Of a stretch of DNA of 64,000 nt, positions 54,172 through 62,627 are shown piece after piece. Below the pieces are notes generated by a model. It was not told the DNA's origin, did not search any database, and saw nothing but the letters and a program-made list of their open reading frames with translations. The stretch is from a virus. The stretch spans positions 62,001 to 126,000 of the IMG/VR virus record IMGVR_UViG_3300025010_000028; one strand, written 5' to 3'. How positions within the stretch are numbered: the stretch's first letter is position 1; each line of letters opens with the position of its first letter. The translations under genes and the position numbers were made by a program.

Positions 54172-54175
54172 TATT

Positions 54176-54186
54176 TATATATTATT
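54176..54186 (+). promoter_or_regulatory. TATATATTATT motif
   Basis: It lies 61 nt before the ATG at 54248, at the head of a five-gene run. Confidence 0.5.
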
Positions 54187-54247
54187 TATTAAGTTACAAT
54201 ATATTATATAAAAATATATAAATAACTTAAAATAAGAGGAGGATAAT

Positions 54248-54676
54248 ATGAATATAAAAAATACTAGTAACAATGATTTATTAATAAATTCTTTATATAA
54301 TAATATTATATATAATATTAAGAGTAATTTGATTAAAAATTTCTTTATCAATCTAGGAAAAACAAAAGAAGAGGATATAAAAATAATACAAACACCAGAT
54401 GGTTATTTAATAGGCTTAGAAATATTATTTCCAATTAGTGAAGAAACTAATATAGTAAATAATATTTTATTAAATAGATCAATTACATTAATACGAGATT
54501 ATATATTATATAATGAATATCCAACTATTGAAATAATCAATAATATATTAAAAGATAAAGGGGGTAATTCTATAATAGAAGAAATAGAAGTAGGTTTTAT
54601 TAATAAAAAGTATTATATTAAATTTTTAATTAAAGTAAACTTTATTGACTATAGTTCAATAGTGATATTACATTAA
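54248..54676 (+). CDS. Unknown protein (142 aa), first of a five-gene run
   Basis: AAGAGGAGG precedes the ATG. Rich in I, N and K, with alternating strands in the C-terminal half (IEEIEVGFINKKYYIKFLI). It shares general size and style with the next three genes but no clear sequence identity. No motif. It is led by the promoter-like motif at 54176. Confidence 0.55.
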   Translation: MNIKNTSNNDLLINSLYNNIIYNIKSNLIKNFFINLGKTKEEDIKIIQTPDGYLIGLEILFPISEETNIVNNILLNRSITLIRDYILYNEYPTIEIINNILKDKGGNSIIEEIEVGFINKKYYIKFLIKVNFIDYSSIVILH

Positions 54677-54695
54677 AAGGAGTTGTAAATTAATA

Positions 54696-55289
54696 ATGAG
54701 TATTAAAGAAGAATTAAAAAAATTAGTTAATACAAATAATTTAGAAATTTTTTCAAGAGATAATTTAATCGATAATTTAAAATATAATACCAAAATAGAT
54801 AGAACAGAAAAAGATATTAAATGTATTATATCATATTTAAGTTATTTAATGAATGTTAATTATGAAACAAAGATTGATATAAATACAATCAAAAAAATTA
54901 TTAATGAAAAAATTCATGATATAAGAATAGATAAAATTATATCAGGTAATACAATCACCTATGGTATAAATATAGATTTTAATATATCATTTAATTACAT
55001 TAGTATTAAAATATATAATAATATAGAACAACATTTTATACTGACTTATATTAAAGACCATATATCTAAAATATTATCTATTGATTTATTAGAAGGAAAA
55101 CAAGAATCAATATTTAATAAATATGATTTATTAGCTTTAGATATAGAAATAGAAGTAGTGGATAGTATTAAAATAACAATACCATTTGTATTTACTCAAA
55201 TAAGTGAATTTTATAGAATACTATCTGAATATGATTCTAATATAGAGTCAATTATAAAAAATAAAAAAATGGAGGATGGAAAATGTTAA
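54696..55289 (+). CDS. Unknown protein (197 aa)
   Basis: AAAAGGAG precedes the ATG. A helical N-terminal half is followed by beta-rich segments (IDFNISFNYISIKIYNN). The stop overlaps the start of the next gene by 7 nt, so the two are translationally coupled. No family recognised. Confidence 0.55.
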   Translation: MSIKEELKKLVNTNNLEIFSRDNLIDNLKYNTKIDRTEKDIKCIISYLSYLMNVNYETKIDINTIKKIINEKIHDIRIDKIISGNTITYGINIDFNISFNYISIKIYNNIEQHFILTYIKDHISKILSIDLLEGKQESIFNKYDLLALDIEIEVVDSIKITIPFVFTQISEFYRILSEYDSNIESIIKNKKMEDGKC

Positions 55290-55891
55290 ATATCAAAGGA
55301 AAGTTTTTAAATTGGTTAGCTAAAAAAACTATATGTATTTTAGAAAAAGAACAAATGGAAAAACGATCAGGAAAGAGTTTTAGTTTTAAAGAACTACATA
55401 AATATGTAAAAGAAAATAAAAATGATATGAAATTAATTAGAAAAATATCAGAATTTAAAAATTTTTATATACTTAATTTTGATATTTTTATGAAAGACTT
55501 TATAATTAATAACATAACAGAAGAATCTTTTTATAAATACAGGTTTGAAAATGAGGAAGATGAAATATCATTAATAGTTAAAGATATAATAATAGAGTAT
55601 CCGATAAATGTAAAATTTTTAGATAAAGTTCAAATAATATTTTTAGAAAATTATATACAAAGCGCAATTAATATTGATACTTTATATGATTCTATTGATA
55701 CAATAACTAAGGAATATTTATCTGCTATAATATTATCATATGATTTTCTTTATTATGAAGATGAAAATGATAGGTTTGTTATAAAAATTAAATTGATTAA
55801 GGAAAGTGATTTTCAAAAAATATTTGAATTGTCTAATAAAATAAATTTAATCATGAATGATTCTGTTTTATTTAATATTATAAGTAAATAA
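55283..55891 (+). CDS. Unknown protein (202 aa)
   Basis: It overlaps the previous gene, with GGAGGATGG upstream. A basic N-terminus (IKGKFLNWLAKKTICILEKE) precedes an acidic alpha/beta body; RFENEEDEISLIVKDIIIEY resembles the strand pattern of the preceding two proteins, so they could be distant paralogues. Function unknown. Confidence 0.55.
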   Translation: MLNIKGKFLNWLAKKTICILEKEQMEKRSGKSFSFKELHKYVKENKNDMKLIRKISEFKNFYILNFDIFMKDFIINNITEESFYKYRFENEEDEISLIVKDIIIEYPINVKFLDKVQIIFLENYIQSAINIDTLYDSIDTITKEYLSAIILSYDFLYYEDENDRFVIKIKLIKESDFQKIFELSNKINLIMNDSVLFNIISK

Positions 55892-55916
55892 TTTATATTT
55901 TTTAAGGAGTATGGAT

Positions 55917-56375
55917 ATGAAACTTTATGTACTTAAAAATATTAATAAAAAAATAATAGCTATATCAGAAGATAGAGATTTTATTATTAGATATATTCTT
56001 TTAAAAAATATAAATGAATTTGATATTAGTAAAATATCAAATAAAAAGGAAATAATAAAGTTAACAAATTCATTTAGTGAATTAATGCTAAATGAATTTG
56101 ATGAATTTATACTCACATCAGAAGAACTAAATATTGTTAATAATAGTATAGATGAATTTACATGTAGAATAACAGATAGTATAAATAATCTTTTATTAAT
56201 AAAAGATTATTTATCTATTATATCTAATAAAGATAAAAATAATATTGATAAAGTAATTAAATTATTAAGAAGAATTAATAAACCTAAAAGAATTAGTATT
56301 CTTTTAGATATCAAACAATTTATATTTTATATTTTTAAAACTAATATATCAGATTTATTTATTAAGTATAAATAG
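55917..56375 (+). CDS. Unknown protein (152 aa)
   Basis: I place the start at ATG 55917, 7 nt after AAGGAG; the ATG at 55911 is only 1 nt from it. It begins MKLYVLKNINKKII. Helical, with repeated N/I-rich segments and a hydrophobic C-terminal stretch (IKQFIFYIFKTNISDLFI). No motif recognised. Confidence 0.5.
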   Translation: MKLYVLKNINKKIIAISEDRDFIIRYILLKNINEFDISKISNKKEIIKLTNSFSELMLNEFDEFILTSEELNIVNNSIDEFTCRITDSINNLLLIKDYLSIISNKDKNNIDKVIKLLRRINKPKRISILLDIKQFIFYIFKTNISDLFIKYK

Positions 56376-56392
56376 AAAGAAGTTGTTGAATA

Positions 56393-56692
56393 ATGGATAA
56401 TTATTATATGATTGAACAAATATTTTATACTGAGGGTTATCCTGTTATTAGTTTTTCTATATGTAAAGTATTACAAGCTAAGTTATACATCTATAAAAAT
56501 GAATTGAATTTTAAAAAATTGTCTTATAATTATAATCCAAAATTATTTGAAACTAAAGAAGAAGCTTTAGAATTTATAAGAAAAGCATTATTAAATAAAG
56601 AAACACACATCCAAAATGATTATTATAAATATTATATAATTGAATTTAATAGAAAATTAAATAGAATGAATAGATTAAATATTTTAGTGTAG
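56393..56692 (+). CDS. Unknown protein (99 aa)
   Basis: AGAAG is a modest ribosome-binding site. The protein begins MDNYYMIEQIFYTEGYPVIS and contains FETKEEALEFIRKALLNKET, typical of small phage alpha/beta proteins that mirror host-derived modulators. Last gene of the run; a terminator follows. Confidence 0.5.
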   Translation: MDNYYMIEQIFYTEGYPVISFSICKVLQAKLYIYKNELNFKKLSYNYNPKLFETKEEALEFIRKALLNKETHIQNDYYKYYIIEFNRKLNRMNRLNILV

Positions 56693-56718
56693 ATGAACTA
56701 ATATAAATAAACCATTAT

Positions 56719-56743
56719 AAAAATTACTATAATAGTAATTTTT
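56719..56743 (+). terminator. Intrinsic terminator
   Basis: AAAAATTACTAT with its complement, then T-rich sequence. Confidence 0.7.
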
Positions 56744-56797
56744 AATTTTTTTGATAACTATATTATAATTATTTTTTTCCAAAAAAGGAGGTAAAAA

Positions 56798-57520
56798 ATG
56801 AAAGGTAAACTAATTGTTATTGAAGGTGTTGATGGGTCAGGTAAAGAAACCCAATCCAAATTATTAACTAATTTATTAAATTCCTTATCATTTAAAACTG
56901 AATTATTATCATTTCCGAATTATAAAGATGATTCATCTTATTTAGTTAGGAAATATTTAGAAGGTATGTTTATTAGGAATGATGGGTTTAATATATTATC
57001 ATATATTAAACAAACATCTAGTTTTTATACTGTTGATAGAATATACACTATATTCAATAAAAAAAATGGTGTTAAAAGTTATTTTGAGGAATTGACAGAA
57101 GGGCTTAATATAATTTGTGATAGATATACAACTTCTAATATATTACATATGTCTGCTAACTTACAACTAAATAATATGGCAAGAGAAATATATTCATATG
57201 TTGATTGGATTCAATCTATTGAGTACGGGGTATTTAAATTACCTAAGCCGGATTTAGTTATATTTTTAGATGTTAACATAAGACAGGTTATACAGAATAT
57301 AGAAAGTCGTAGTGGGGAAAACATTAAAGATATAAATGACATTCATGAAAAGAAAGAACATCAATATGCTGTAAATAGAATAAAAGATACTCTCATCCAT
57401 TTATGTGGCTGGGAACGAATTGATTGTATGTCTGAAAATGATAAGTATAAAATGTTAAGTAGAGAAGAAATAACTGAAAAAATAATTAAAGTTATTAATA
57501 GTAAATTTAATATTATTTAG
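56798..57520 (+). CDS. tmk: Thymidylate kinase
   Basis: 240 aa with AAAGGAGG before the ATG. The P-loop is EGVDGSGKETQSKLL, the dTMP-kinase type. DRYTTSN is the DRY/DRX substrate motif, and a lid-like segment (QNIESRSGE) follows the adenine-binding strand. It phosphorylates dTMP to dTDP. With the dCMP deaminase and ThyX genes downstream it makes a phage dTTP pathway. Slightly longer than the bacterial enzyme (about 210 aa). Confidence 0.88.
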   Translation: MKGKLIVIEGVDGSGKETQSKLLTNLLNSLSFKTELLSFPNYKDDSSYLVRKYLEGMFIRNDGFNILSYIKQTSSFYTVDRIYTIFNKKNGVKSYFEELTEGLNIICDRYTTSNILHMSANLQLNNMAREIYSYVDWIQSIEYGVFKLPKPDLVIFLDVNIRQVIQNIESRSGENIKDINDIHEKKEHQYAVNRIKDTLIHLCGWERIDCMSENDKYKMLSREEITEKIIKVINSKFNII

Positions 57521-57591
57521 TGTTAAGGATTATATAAGATATATCCAGGATATTAAAATTACTTAAATAATAAAAAAGAAAGGTATTTATT

Positions 57592-57660
57592 ATTGGAAAT
57601 GATATTGAAAATTATTATTTAATAGAAAAATGTCGGTGGTGTAGATATAAACTCATATGA
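57592..57660 (+). CDS. Possible 22-codon ORF with ATT start
   Basis: AAAGG lies 9 nt before ATT; the frame gives MGNDIENYYLIEKCRWCRYK with a CRWC pair. It is too short to be convincing, but it resembles the ATA-start cases. Confidence 0.2.
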   Translation: MGNDIENYYLIEKCRWCRYKLI

Positions 57661-57727
57661 ATATATAATGTCTTTATATTAATAATATGGAAATCTTTAA
57701 GAAAAAAAATCTAAAGGAGTGAACTGT

Positions 57728-58819
57728 ATGAAAAATGAAAATAATAGTTTACATGAAGAATGTCAAACTTGTTTCCAATTACATCAAATGGATTGTAGTG
57801 GTATTTATAAATCAAAAAAATTAGATTGTTTTTTACATCGAAAAGAAAGTGCTTTAATAAAATTAAAATATAGTGAATATATGGCTAGAGCATATAAACT
57901 ATCTAAAAATTCTACATGTTTAAGTAGAAAAGTTGGTTGTGTTATTGTAAAAAATGATAAGATTATTGCAGAAGCTCATAACTACACTATTAATTGTAAA
58001 GATATATGTAGAAGAAAAAAAGAAAATATATCTTCTGGTGCCAGAGCAGATATTTGTAATTCAATACATGCTGAATTTCAAGCTTTAGATAAAGCTGGTG
58101 ATAATGCACGTGATGGTGATTTATTTGTTAACTGTTCACCATGTTTTTTATGTGCTAAAATAATTTTTCATAAAGGTATTAAAAGAGTTATATATGATGA
58201 ACTTTATAATGACATTGAGGCTATTAACTTATTAAAAGATGTAAATATTCCATTAATTCAAATTAATGATTTAATTAATTCAGAAATAGAAAAATTAAAA
58301 GATAATGGTAAGATTTTATTATCATTATATGAACCAGAACCTATTTGGTGTGAAAAACAACGTATTGATACATTAAAAGAATTTGCTCAAATTAACAAAG
58401 AAAAAGGTGTTAAAGAGGAAAGAAAAAGAATTATTAATTTATTGGAAGGAAAAAGAGAATTTTCTTTTAGTTTAAAAGAATTTGATAAGTGTAAAATTTA
58501 TAGTGAAATTATTGGGTTTTTAAATATTGATAACAAGGAAATTATTAATAAAATTAGTTTTGATGAAATGAGAGAAAATTCATATAAAATAAAAGAAACT
58601 TTATCTGATTTATGTCATCAGATGTGGTCCGGTTGGATGGAATATTTATTTACTAAATGTATTACAAATGAAAATGGCTCACTTACTATCCCTCAAGAAT
58701 TTGTCGAAAGATGGGCTAGACAAATAGATACATGTTATGAAAAATTAAGTGAGGAAGAAAAAAATAGTGATAGAATTGAAGCATATAGAATTATTACAAT
58801 TTTAAGGAATACTAACTAA
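57728..58819 (+). CDS. dCMP deaminase fused to a phage C-terminal domain
   Basis: 363 aa. The start is at ATG 57728 (GGAG 8 nt upstream). A Cys-rich N-terminus (CQTCFQLHQMDC) precedes a zinc cytidine/dCMP deaminase domain (about 45-170) with HAEFQAL (zinc His and catalytic Glu) and SPCFLCAK (PCxxC). The C-terminal 130 residues (LCHQMWSGWMEYLFTKC, ERWARQIDTCYEKLSEEEK, SDRIEAYRI) form a block I remember as a stand-alone phage protein. It supplies dUMP for ThyX downstream. Confidence 0.82.
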   Translation: MKNENNSLHEECQTCFQLHQMDCSGIYKSKKLDCFLHRKESALIKLKYSEYMARAYKLSKNSTCLSRKVGCVIVKNDKIIAEAHNYTINCKDICRRKKENISSGARADICNSIHAEFQALDKAGDNARDGDLFVNCSPCFLCAKIIFHKGIKRVIYDELYNDIEAINLLKDVNIPLIQINDLINSEIEKLKDNGKILLSLYEPEPIWCEKQRIDTLKEFAQINKEKGVKEERKRIINLLEGKREFSFSLKEFDKCKIYSEIIGFLNIDNKEIINKISFDEMRENSYKIKETLSDLCHQMWSGWMEYLFTKCITNENGSLTIPQEFVERWARQIDTCYEKLSEEEKNSDRIEAYRIITILRNTN

Positions 58820-58859
58820 TTAAATAGTTAAAATAAAAAATAAAAGGGGTAATGAGAAA

Positions 58860-60191
58860 ATGGAAGTAACAGTTGTAAATACAGATGGATTATTAACTAT
58901 TAAAGAATTAATAAGTGATAATAATATTAAACCTTGTATGAGTGAATTACGTGAGTTATTAAAATTCACAAATATTTTTTTTATATTAGAAGGGATTAAT
59001 AGAGTACAAAGTACATTAATTTGTGAGTGTAAAGATTCATATGTTCAACAAAGTCAAAGATATGTTCAAATGAATTCAGATGCATATAATAAACTAAAAG
59101 GATTTGATGAAGAAGATACTAATAAGGCGCATTTTTTAATAGAAGAGTGTTTTAGTTTATATTCAAAAATGAGTGAAGTTAAAGAAGGTTGTAAAGGTAG
59201 ACCTAAAGTGGAAGATTTTAAACATGGTATTACTTTTGAAGATGCTCGATATAGTTTACCTTTAGCAACTAAGACAAATATTAGTATATCTTTAACTGGA
59301 GATAAATTAATTGATATGTTATTTTATCTTGCTGAGTATAAACATATTAATGATGAGCTTATTAATTTAATAATAAAAAAAGTTTTATTAAACCTTTTTG
59401 GACTAACAATTGAAGATTTTAAAAGAGAAACAACATATGATTCTAATATATTAGATGGATATAAAACATACCTTTTTAATAATATTACTACAACAGGTGA
59501 TTGTGTATCATTAAATTCATCATTTTCCTTACATGCTAATGAAAATGTTGGATTAGCAGCACTTACAAGCACACAACAATCACCAACTGAAGCATTTGCA
59601 GATAAATATGAAAATAATCAAGATGAATTAGTAAAAGTTATAGATAGGGTTCTTGGATATGGTCATAAAGGTATAGCTGAACATTGTAGAAGTTCTTTCT
59701 TATTGTCATGTAGTTTATCATCATATCATCAACAAATAAGACATAGAATTCCTACTATAGTAAGGGAAGATTTATTAAACATCATTCTTGATAATATCAA
59801 TAGAGAATTTTATATTCCTGAATCAATAAGAAATTCTATTTTTATTGATTCATATAAACAATTAATTTACGACATACAAAAATTTAGAATTGATATGTAT
59901 ATCAAATATGGTAAAGATTTACCTCTATCAATGCTACTTAATTGTGATATGATAAAATATTTTATCAGTAATAATGCAAGAGATGATGTTGAAATGTTAA
60001 AAGATAGGTTATGTATGACAGCTGCAACAGAAATAAGAGAAAATTCAACTAAGAAAGTTATTGAATTGAAAAAAATATCAAAGCTATTATTCGAAGAGGC
60101 TGAACCCCCATGTGTCAAAGGTAAATGTAAAGAAGGTAGTTTAACATGTGGTAAAATGGAAGAAGTAAAAAATAAATTTAAAAATATATAA
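58860..60191 (+). CDS. thyX: Flavin-dependent thymidylate synthase with tandem ThyX-like halves
   Basis: 443 aa, about twice a ThyX subunit. Both halves follow the ThyX plan. The first (residues 45-155) keeps SYVQQSQRYVQM and DARYSLPLATKTNIS but has lost the RHR signature (CEC instead). The second (about 265-420) keeps HKGIAEHCRSSFLL, YHQQIRHRIPTIVRED and a SMLLNC segment. The two halves therefore carry complementary conserved residues. A Cys-rich tail (PCVKGKCKEGSLTCGK) ends the protein. It makes dTMP from dUMP. Confidence 0.82.
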   Translation: MEVTVVNTDGLLTIKELISDNNIKPCMSELRELLKFTNIFFILEGINRVQSTLICECKDSYVQQSQRYVQMNSDAYNKLKGFDEEDTNKAHFLIEECFSLYSKMSEVKEGCKGRPKVEDFKHGITFEDARYSLPLATKTNISISLTGDKLIDMLFYLAEYKHINDELINLIIKKVLLNLFGLTIEDFKRETTYDSNILDGYKTYLFNNITTTGDCVSLNSSFSLHANENVGLAALTSTQQSPTEAFADKYENNQDELVKVIDRVLGYGHKGIAEHCRSSFLLSCSLSSYHQQIRHRIPTIVREDLLNIILDNINREFYIPESIRNSIFIDSYKQLIYDIQKFRIDMYIKYGKDLPLSMLLNCDMIKYFISNNARDDVEMLKDRLCMTAATEIRENSTKKVIELKKISKLLFEEAEPPCVKGKCKEGSLTCGKMEEVKNKFKNI

Positions 60192-60230
60192 TAAACAACT
60201 AATTAAAAAATAAAAAGGGGGTTTATTATT

Positions 60231-60698
60231 ATGGAAGTAAACAATGTCTCAATCACACAATTAATTTTAGGTATTATATCTATTCTTATTACAGTATTGG
60301 GAGCACAACTATCTTCATTTATGAATATAAAAATTAATAATGTTAAAGACAGTGTTAAAAATGAAAAAGTTAATAAATATATTGACAACGCCTTAGATAT
60401 AATTCGCAAGGTTGTAATTTCTTTAAACCAAACTACTGTTGGTAAATTAAAAGTTGCCGCTTCGGATGGAAAATTAACAGAAGAGGAAATTAATGATATT
60501 ACCACAGGTGCAATTGAAACTGTTTTAAATACTTTATCAGAAAATACAAAGGAACAGTTATCAATGATATACGGTGATGTTGAGGATTGGATATATATTA
60601 ATATTCAAAACTTCATTGTTAAAGAAAAATTTAATAATGTATTACTCGAAGGAGTTACAATACTTCAAACTCAAACAGACGAAACAACAAGTGAATAA
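60231..60698 (+). CDS. LL-H family holin
   Basis: 155 aa with AAAGGGGG before the ATG. One N-terminal membrane span (about 10-32) is followed by a long amphipathic region (IDNALDIIRKVVISLNQT) and the family block KLKVAASDGKLTEEEINDIT, as in phage holin LL-H (PF09682-type). It would permeabilise the membrane at lysis. It lies between nucleotide-metabolism genes and far from the lysin at 9.8 kb, which is unusual. Confidence 0.8.
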   Translation: MEVNNVSITQLILGIISILITVLGAQLSSFMNIKINNVKDSVKNEKVNKYIDNALDIIRKVVISLNQTTVGKLKVAASDGKLTEEEINDITTGAIETVLNTLSENTKEQLSMIYGDVEDWIYINIQNFIVKEKFNNVLLEGVTILQTQTDETTSE

Positions 60699-60705
60699 TT
60701 TTATA

Positions 60706-60737
60706 AAGAAGATGGAGAATAAAATCTTCATCTTCTT
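60706..60737 (+). terminator. Intrinsic terminator after the holin gene
   Basis: AAGAAGATG and CATCTTCTT arms with inner pairing. Confidence 0.65.
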
Positions 60738-60741
60738 CATT

Positions 60742-60752
60742 TATATATTATT
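60742..60752 (+). promoter_or_regulatory. TATATATTATT motif
   Basis: It lies 42 nt before the ATG at 60795, directly after the terminator. Confidence 0.5.
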
Positions 60753-60794
60753 CAAATAAGGATAAAAAATATAATTATAGGGAGATGTTGAATA

Positions 60795-61760
60795 ATGAAT
60801 GTTCAATCTTTTACTGATAGGGATCTAGATGGTGCTGGTTGTGGTGTAGTTATTGAAATATTTGAAGAAGCACTAGGTAATAAAGTGTATACTAGATTTG
60901 TAGATAGACTCAAAATAGGAACAATAGTTCAGGATTTTTTAAATAATCATGCTGATAAATTCGATAAATTAATTATTACTGATATGGGTGTTCCATTAGA
61001 AACAGCTAAACTTATAGATTTATACATAAGTAATAGACCTGACTTTGAAATAGTTTTAAGAGATCACCACGATACAAACAAGTTTTTAAATCGTTATTCC
61101 TGGGCCGAAGTAATAAGTGAAAGGGTTGGTATATTAACATCAGGGACTGAATTGATAGGGGAATATTATAAAAAAAATATGATTGATAGTGTATTATTCA
61201 GTAGAACTTATTGGAAATTGCATAAATTTATTTACCTTGTAACTGAATATGATACTTATAGATGGTATAAAAAGAATAATTTTGAAGCCTATGATTTAAG
61301 TATAGCGTGTAGTTTGTTAGGATTAGAACTCTTTAAAAATAGTATGAAGGTTAGTATTAAAAACCAGGAAGATTTGATTGATCCAGAATTACAAATACTA
61401 GTAAATAGAATAAAACAGAAAGAAGAAATATTTATTGAAAAGAAATTAGAAAAAGTTCATATAGCTGAAATTAAAGGGTATGTGGCCGGTATTGTATTTA
61501 TTAATTCATTTACAGATTTTATTAGTATTTTAGGTAATAAAATATGTGAAAAATATCCTGAAATTGATGTTGCACTAATGATTGATTTAACATCGGGTAA
61601 GGTTGATTTAAGGAGTAATGAAAATGATGTCCATTTAGGTAAATGGGCTGAGAAACATTTTGGTGGTGGAGGACATGCTAAAGCTGCCGGATTTATAATA
61701 AAAAATGATAAAGTTTTTACCAGTATAATTGGTATATTACAAGAATATTTAAATAGTTAA
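60795..61760 (+). CDS. DHH-family phosphoesterase
   Basis: 321 aa with AGGGAGATG before the ATG. Motif I is SFTDRDLDGAGC, motif II LIITDMGVP, motif III the DHH-type LRDHHDTN, and the DHHA1 glycine loop HFGGGGHAKAAGF is at the C-terminus. The family includes NrnA/RecJ-like nanoRNases and pAp phosphatases; this small two-domain form is closest to NrnA-like enzymes that degrade short oligonucleotides. It may recycle nucleotides from host nucleic acid breakdown or act on signalling nucleotides. Confidence 0.85.
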   Translation: MNVQSFTDRDLDGAGCGVVIEIFEEALGNKVYTRFVDRLKIGTIVQDFLNNHADKFDKLIITDMGVPLETAKLIDLYISNRPDFEIVLRDHHDTNKFLNRYSWAEVISERVGILTSGTELIGEYYKKNMIDSVLFSRTYWKLHKFIYLVTEYDTYRWYKKNNFEAYDLSIACSLLGLELFKNSMKVSIKNQEDLIDPELQILVNRIKQKEEIFIEKKLEKVHIAEIKGYVAGIVFINSFTDFISILGNKICEKYPEIDVALMIDLTSGKVDLRSNENDVHLGKWAEKHFGGGGHAKAAGFIIKNDKVFTSIIGILQEYLNS

Positions 61761-61806
61761 ATATAATAAAGGTGTAAAGTAAAAATACTTTACACCTTTA
61801 TTATAT
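61761..61806 (+). terminator. Strong intrinsic terminator
   Basis: ATATAATAAAGGTGTAAAGTA and its complement form a stem of about 21 bp, followed by five T. Confidence 0.88.
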
Positions 61807-61830
61807 TTTTAGTATGGGAGATGAGGGCCT

Positions 61831-62076
61831 ATGATTGATAATAAAAGTATTATTATAGATGAATTTGTTGATAAAGTAGATGGTGTATGTGAAAGATTTA
61901 AATATTTCACTAAATTTTTTAATGATGAATTTCAGGATAAAGAGTTAATTGATATAATTAATAAACATACTAAAGGTATGAAAAAAAGTAAATCTATTAA
62001 AGACATAAATAAATATTTAAAAGTTAAAAAAATATTAAAAGAAGATAAAAATAAGTTAAAGGTTGGAAAGAAGTGA
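61831..62076 (+). CDS. Unknown basic helical protein (81 aa)
   Basis: GAGGG precedes the ATG. The N-terminus is acidic (DNKSIIIDEFVDKVDGV); the C-terminus is a lysine-rich helical tail (KVKKILKEDKNKLKVGKK). It abuts the next gene. No family recognised. Confidence 0.5.
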   Translation: MIDNKSIIIDEFVDKVDGVCERFKYFTKFFNDEFQDKELIDIINKHTKGMKKSKSIKDINKYLKVKKILKEDKNKLKVGKK

Positions 62077-62081
62077 TTAAT

Positions 62082-62555
62082 ATGTTTATATATTTTTTTC
62101 TTAATAAAAAATCAGGAATGTTTTTAGGTCATAGTGATAAAAAAAAATTAGTAGACTTATTTTTAGAGAAAAGGGGTAAAAAACATTATAAGATAAAAAA
62201 AGTTAAAAAAAATAAATTACATAGATCATGTATTGAAGAATTAAGTAATTTTTCATCATATGAACTTATATGCTTCGATGATAATATTCCTGTTTTTGAA
62301 TATGAAGAAACCGCATTTGCTGAATCATTTCATCAGTTTTTAATAGATTTAGAAATTTCTATTATTGATTTGAAAGAAATTATTAAATTTTTTAATCTTA
62401 GTGATAATGAAAGACATAAAGTTAAAAAAACTATTAAAAAATTTATGAATATACTCAAGATAATAATGGATGAAGATTACGGAATAGAAGAAAGTGAATT
62501 TTCTTATTTAGATAGAGAAAAAATGATAATGGAATTTATTGAAAGACGATATTAA
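62082..62555 (+). CDS. Unknown protein (157 aa)
   Basis: I prefer the ATG at 62082 (GGAAAG 11 nt upstream) over the GTG at 62073. It begins MFIYFFLNKKSGMFLGHSDK and has a basic middle (KHYKIKKVKKNKLHR) and helical acidic C-terminus. No known motif. Followed by a long hairpin. Confidence 0.5.
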   Translation: MFIYFFLNKKSGMFLGHSDKKKLVDLFLEKRGKKHYKIKKVKKNKLHRSCIEELSNFSSYELICFDDNIPVFEYEETAFAESFHQFLIDLEISIIDLKEIIKFFNLSDNERHKVKKTIKKFMNILKIIMDEDYGIEESEFSYLDREKMIMEFIERRY

Positions 62556-62557
62556 TA

Positions 62558-62625
62558 TTTTATCACTCTTATTTCTTATTTTCAACAATTAAATAAAGAA
62601 AATATAAGAAATGGAGAGTGATAAA
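62558..62625 (+). promoter_or_regulatory. Long hairpin occluding the ribosome-binding site of the next gene
   Basis: Arms TTTTATCACTCT / AGAGTGATAAAA and ATTTCTTAT / ATAAGAAAT stack to about 27 bp with small bulges and a 14-nt loop. The Shine-Dalgarno GGAGAGTG of the gene at 62628 is in the 3' arm. Confidence 0.7.
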
Positions 62626-62627
62626 AA

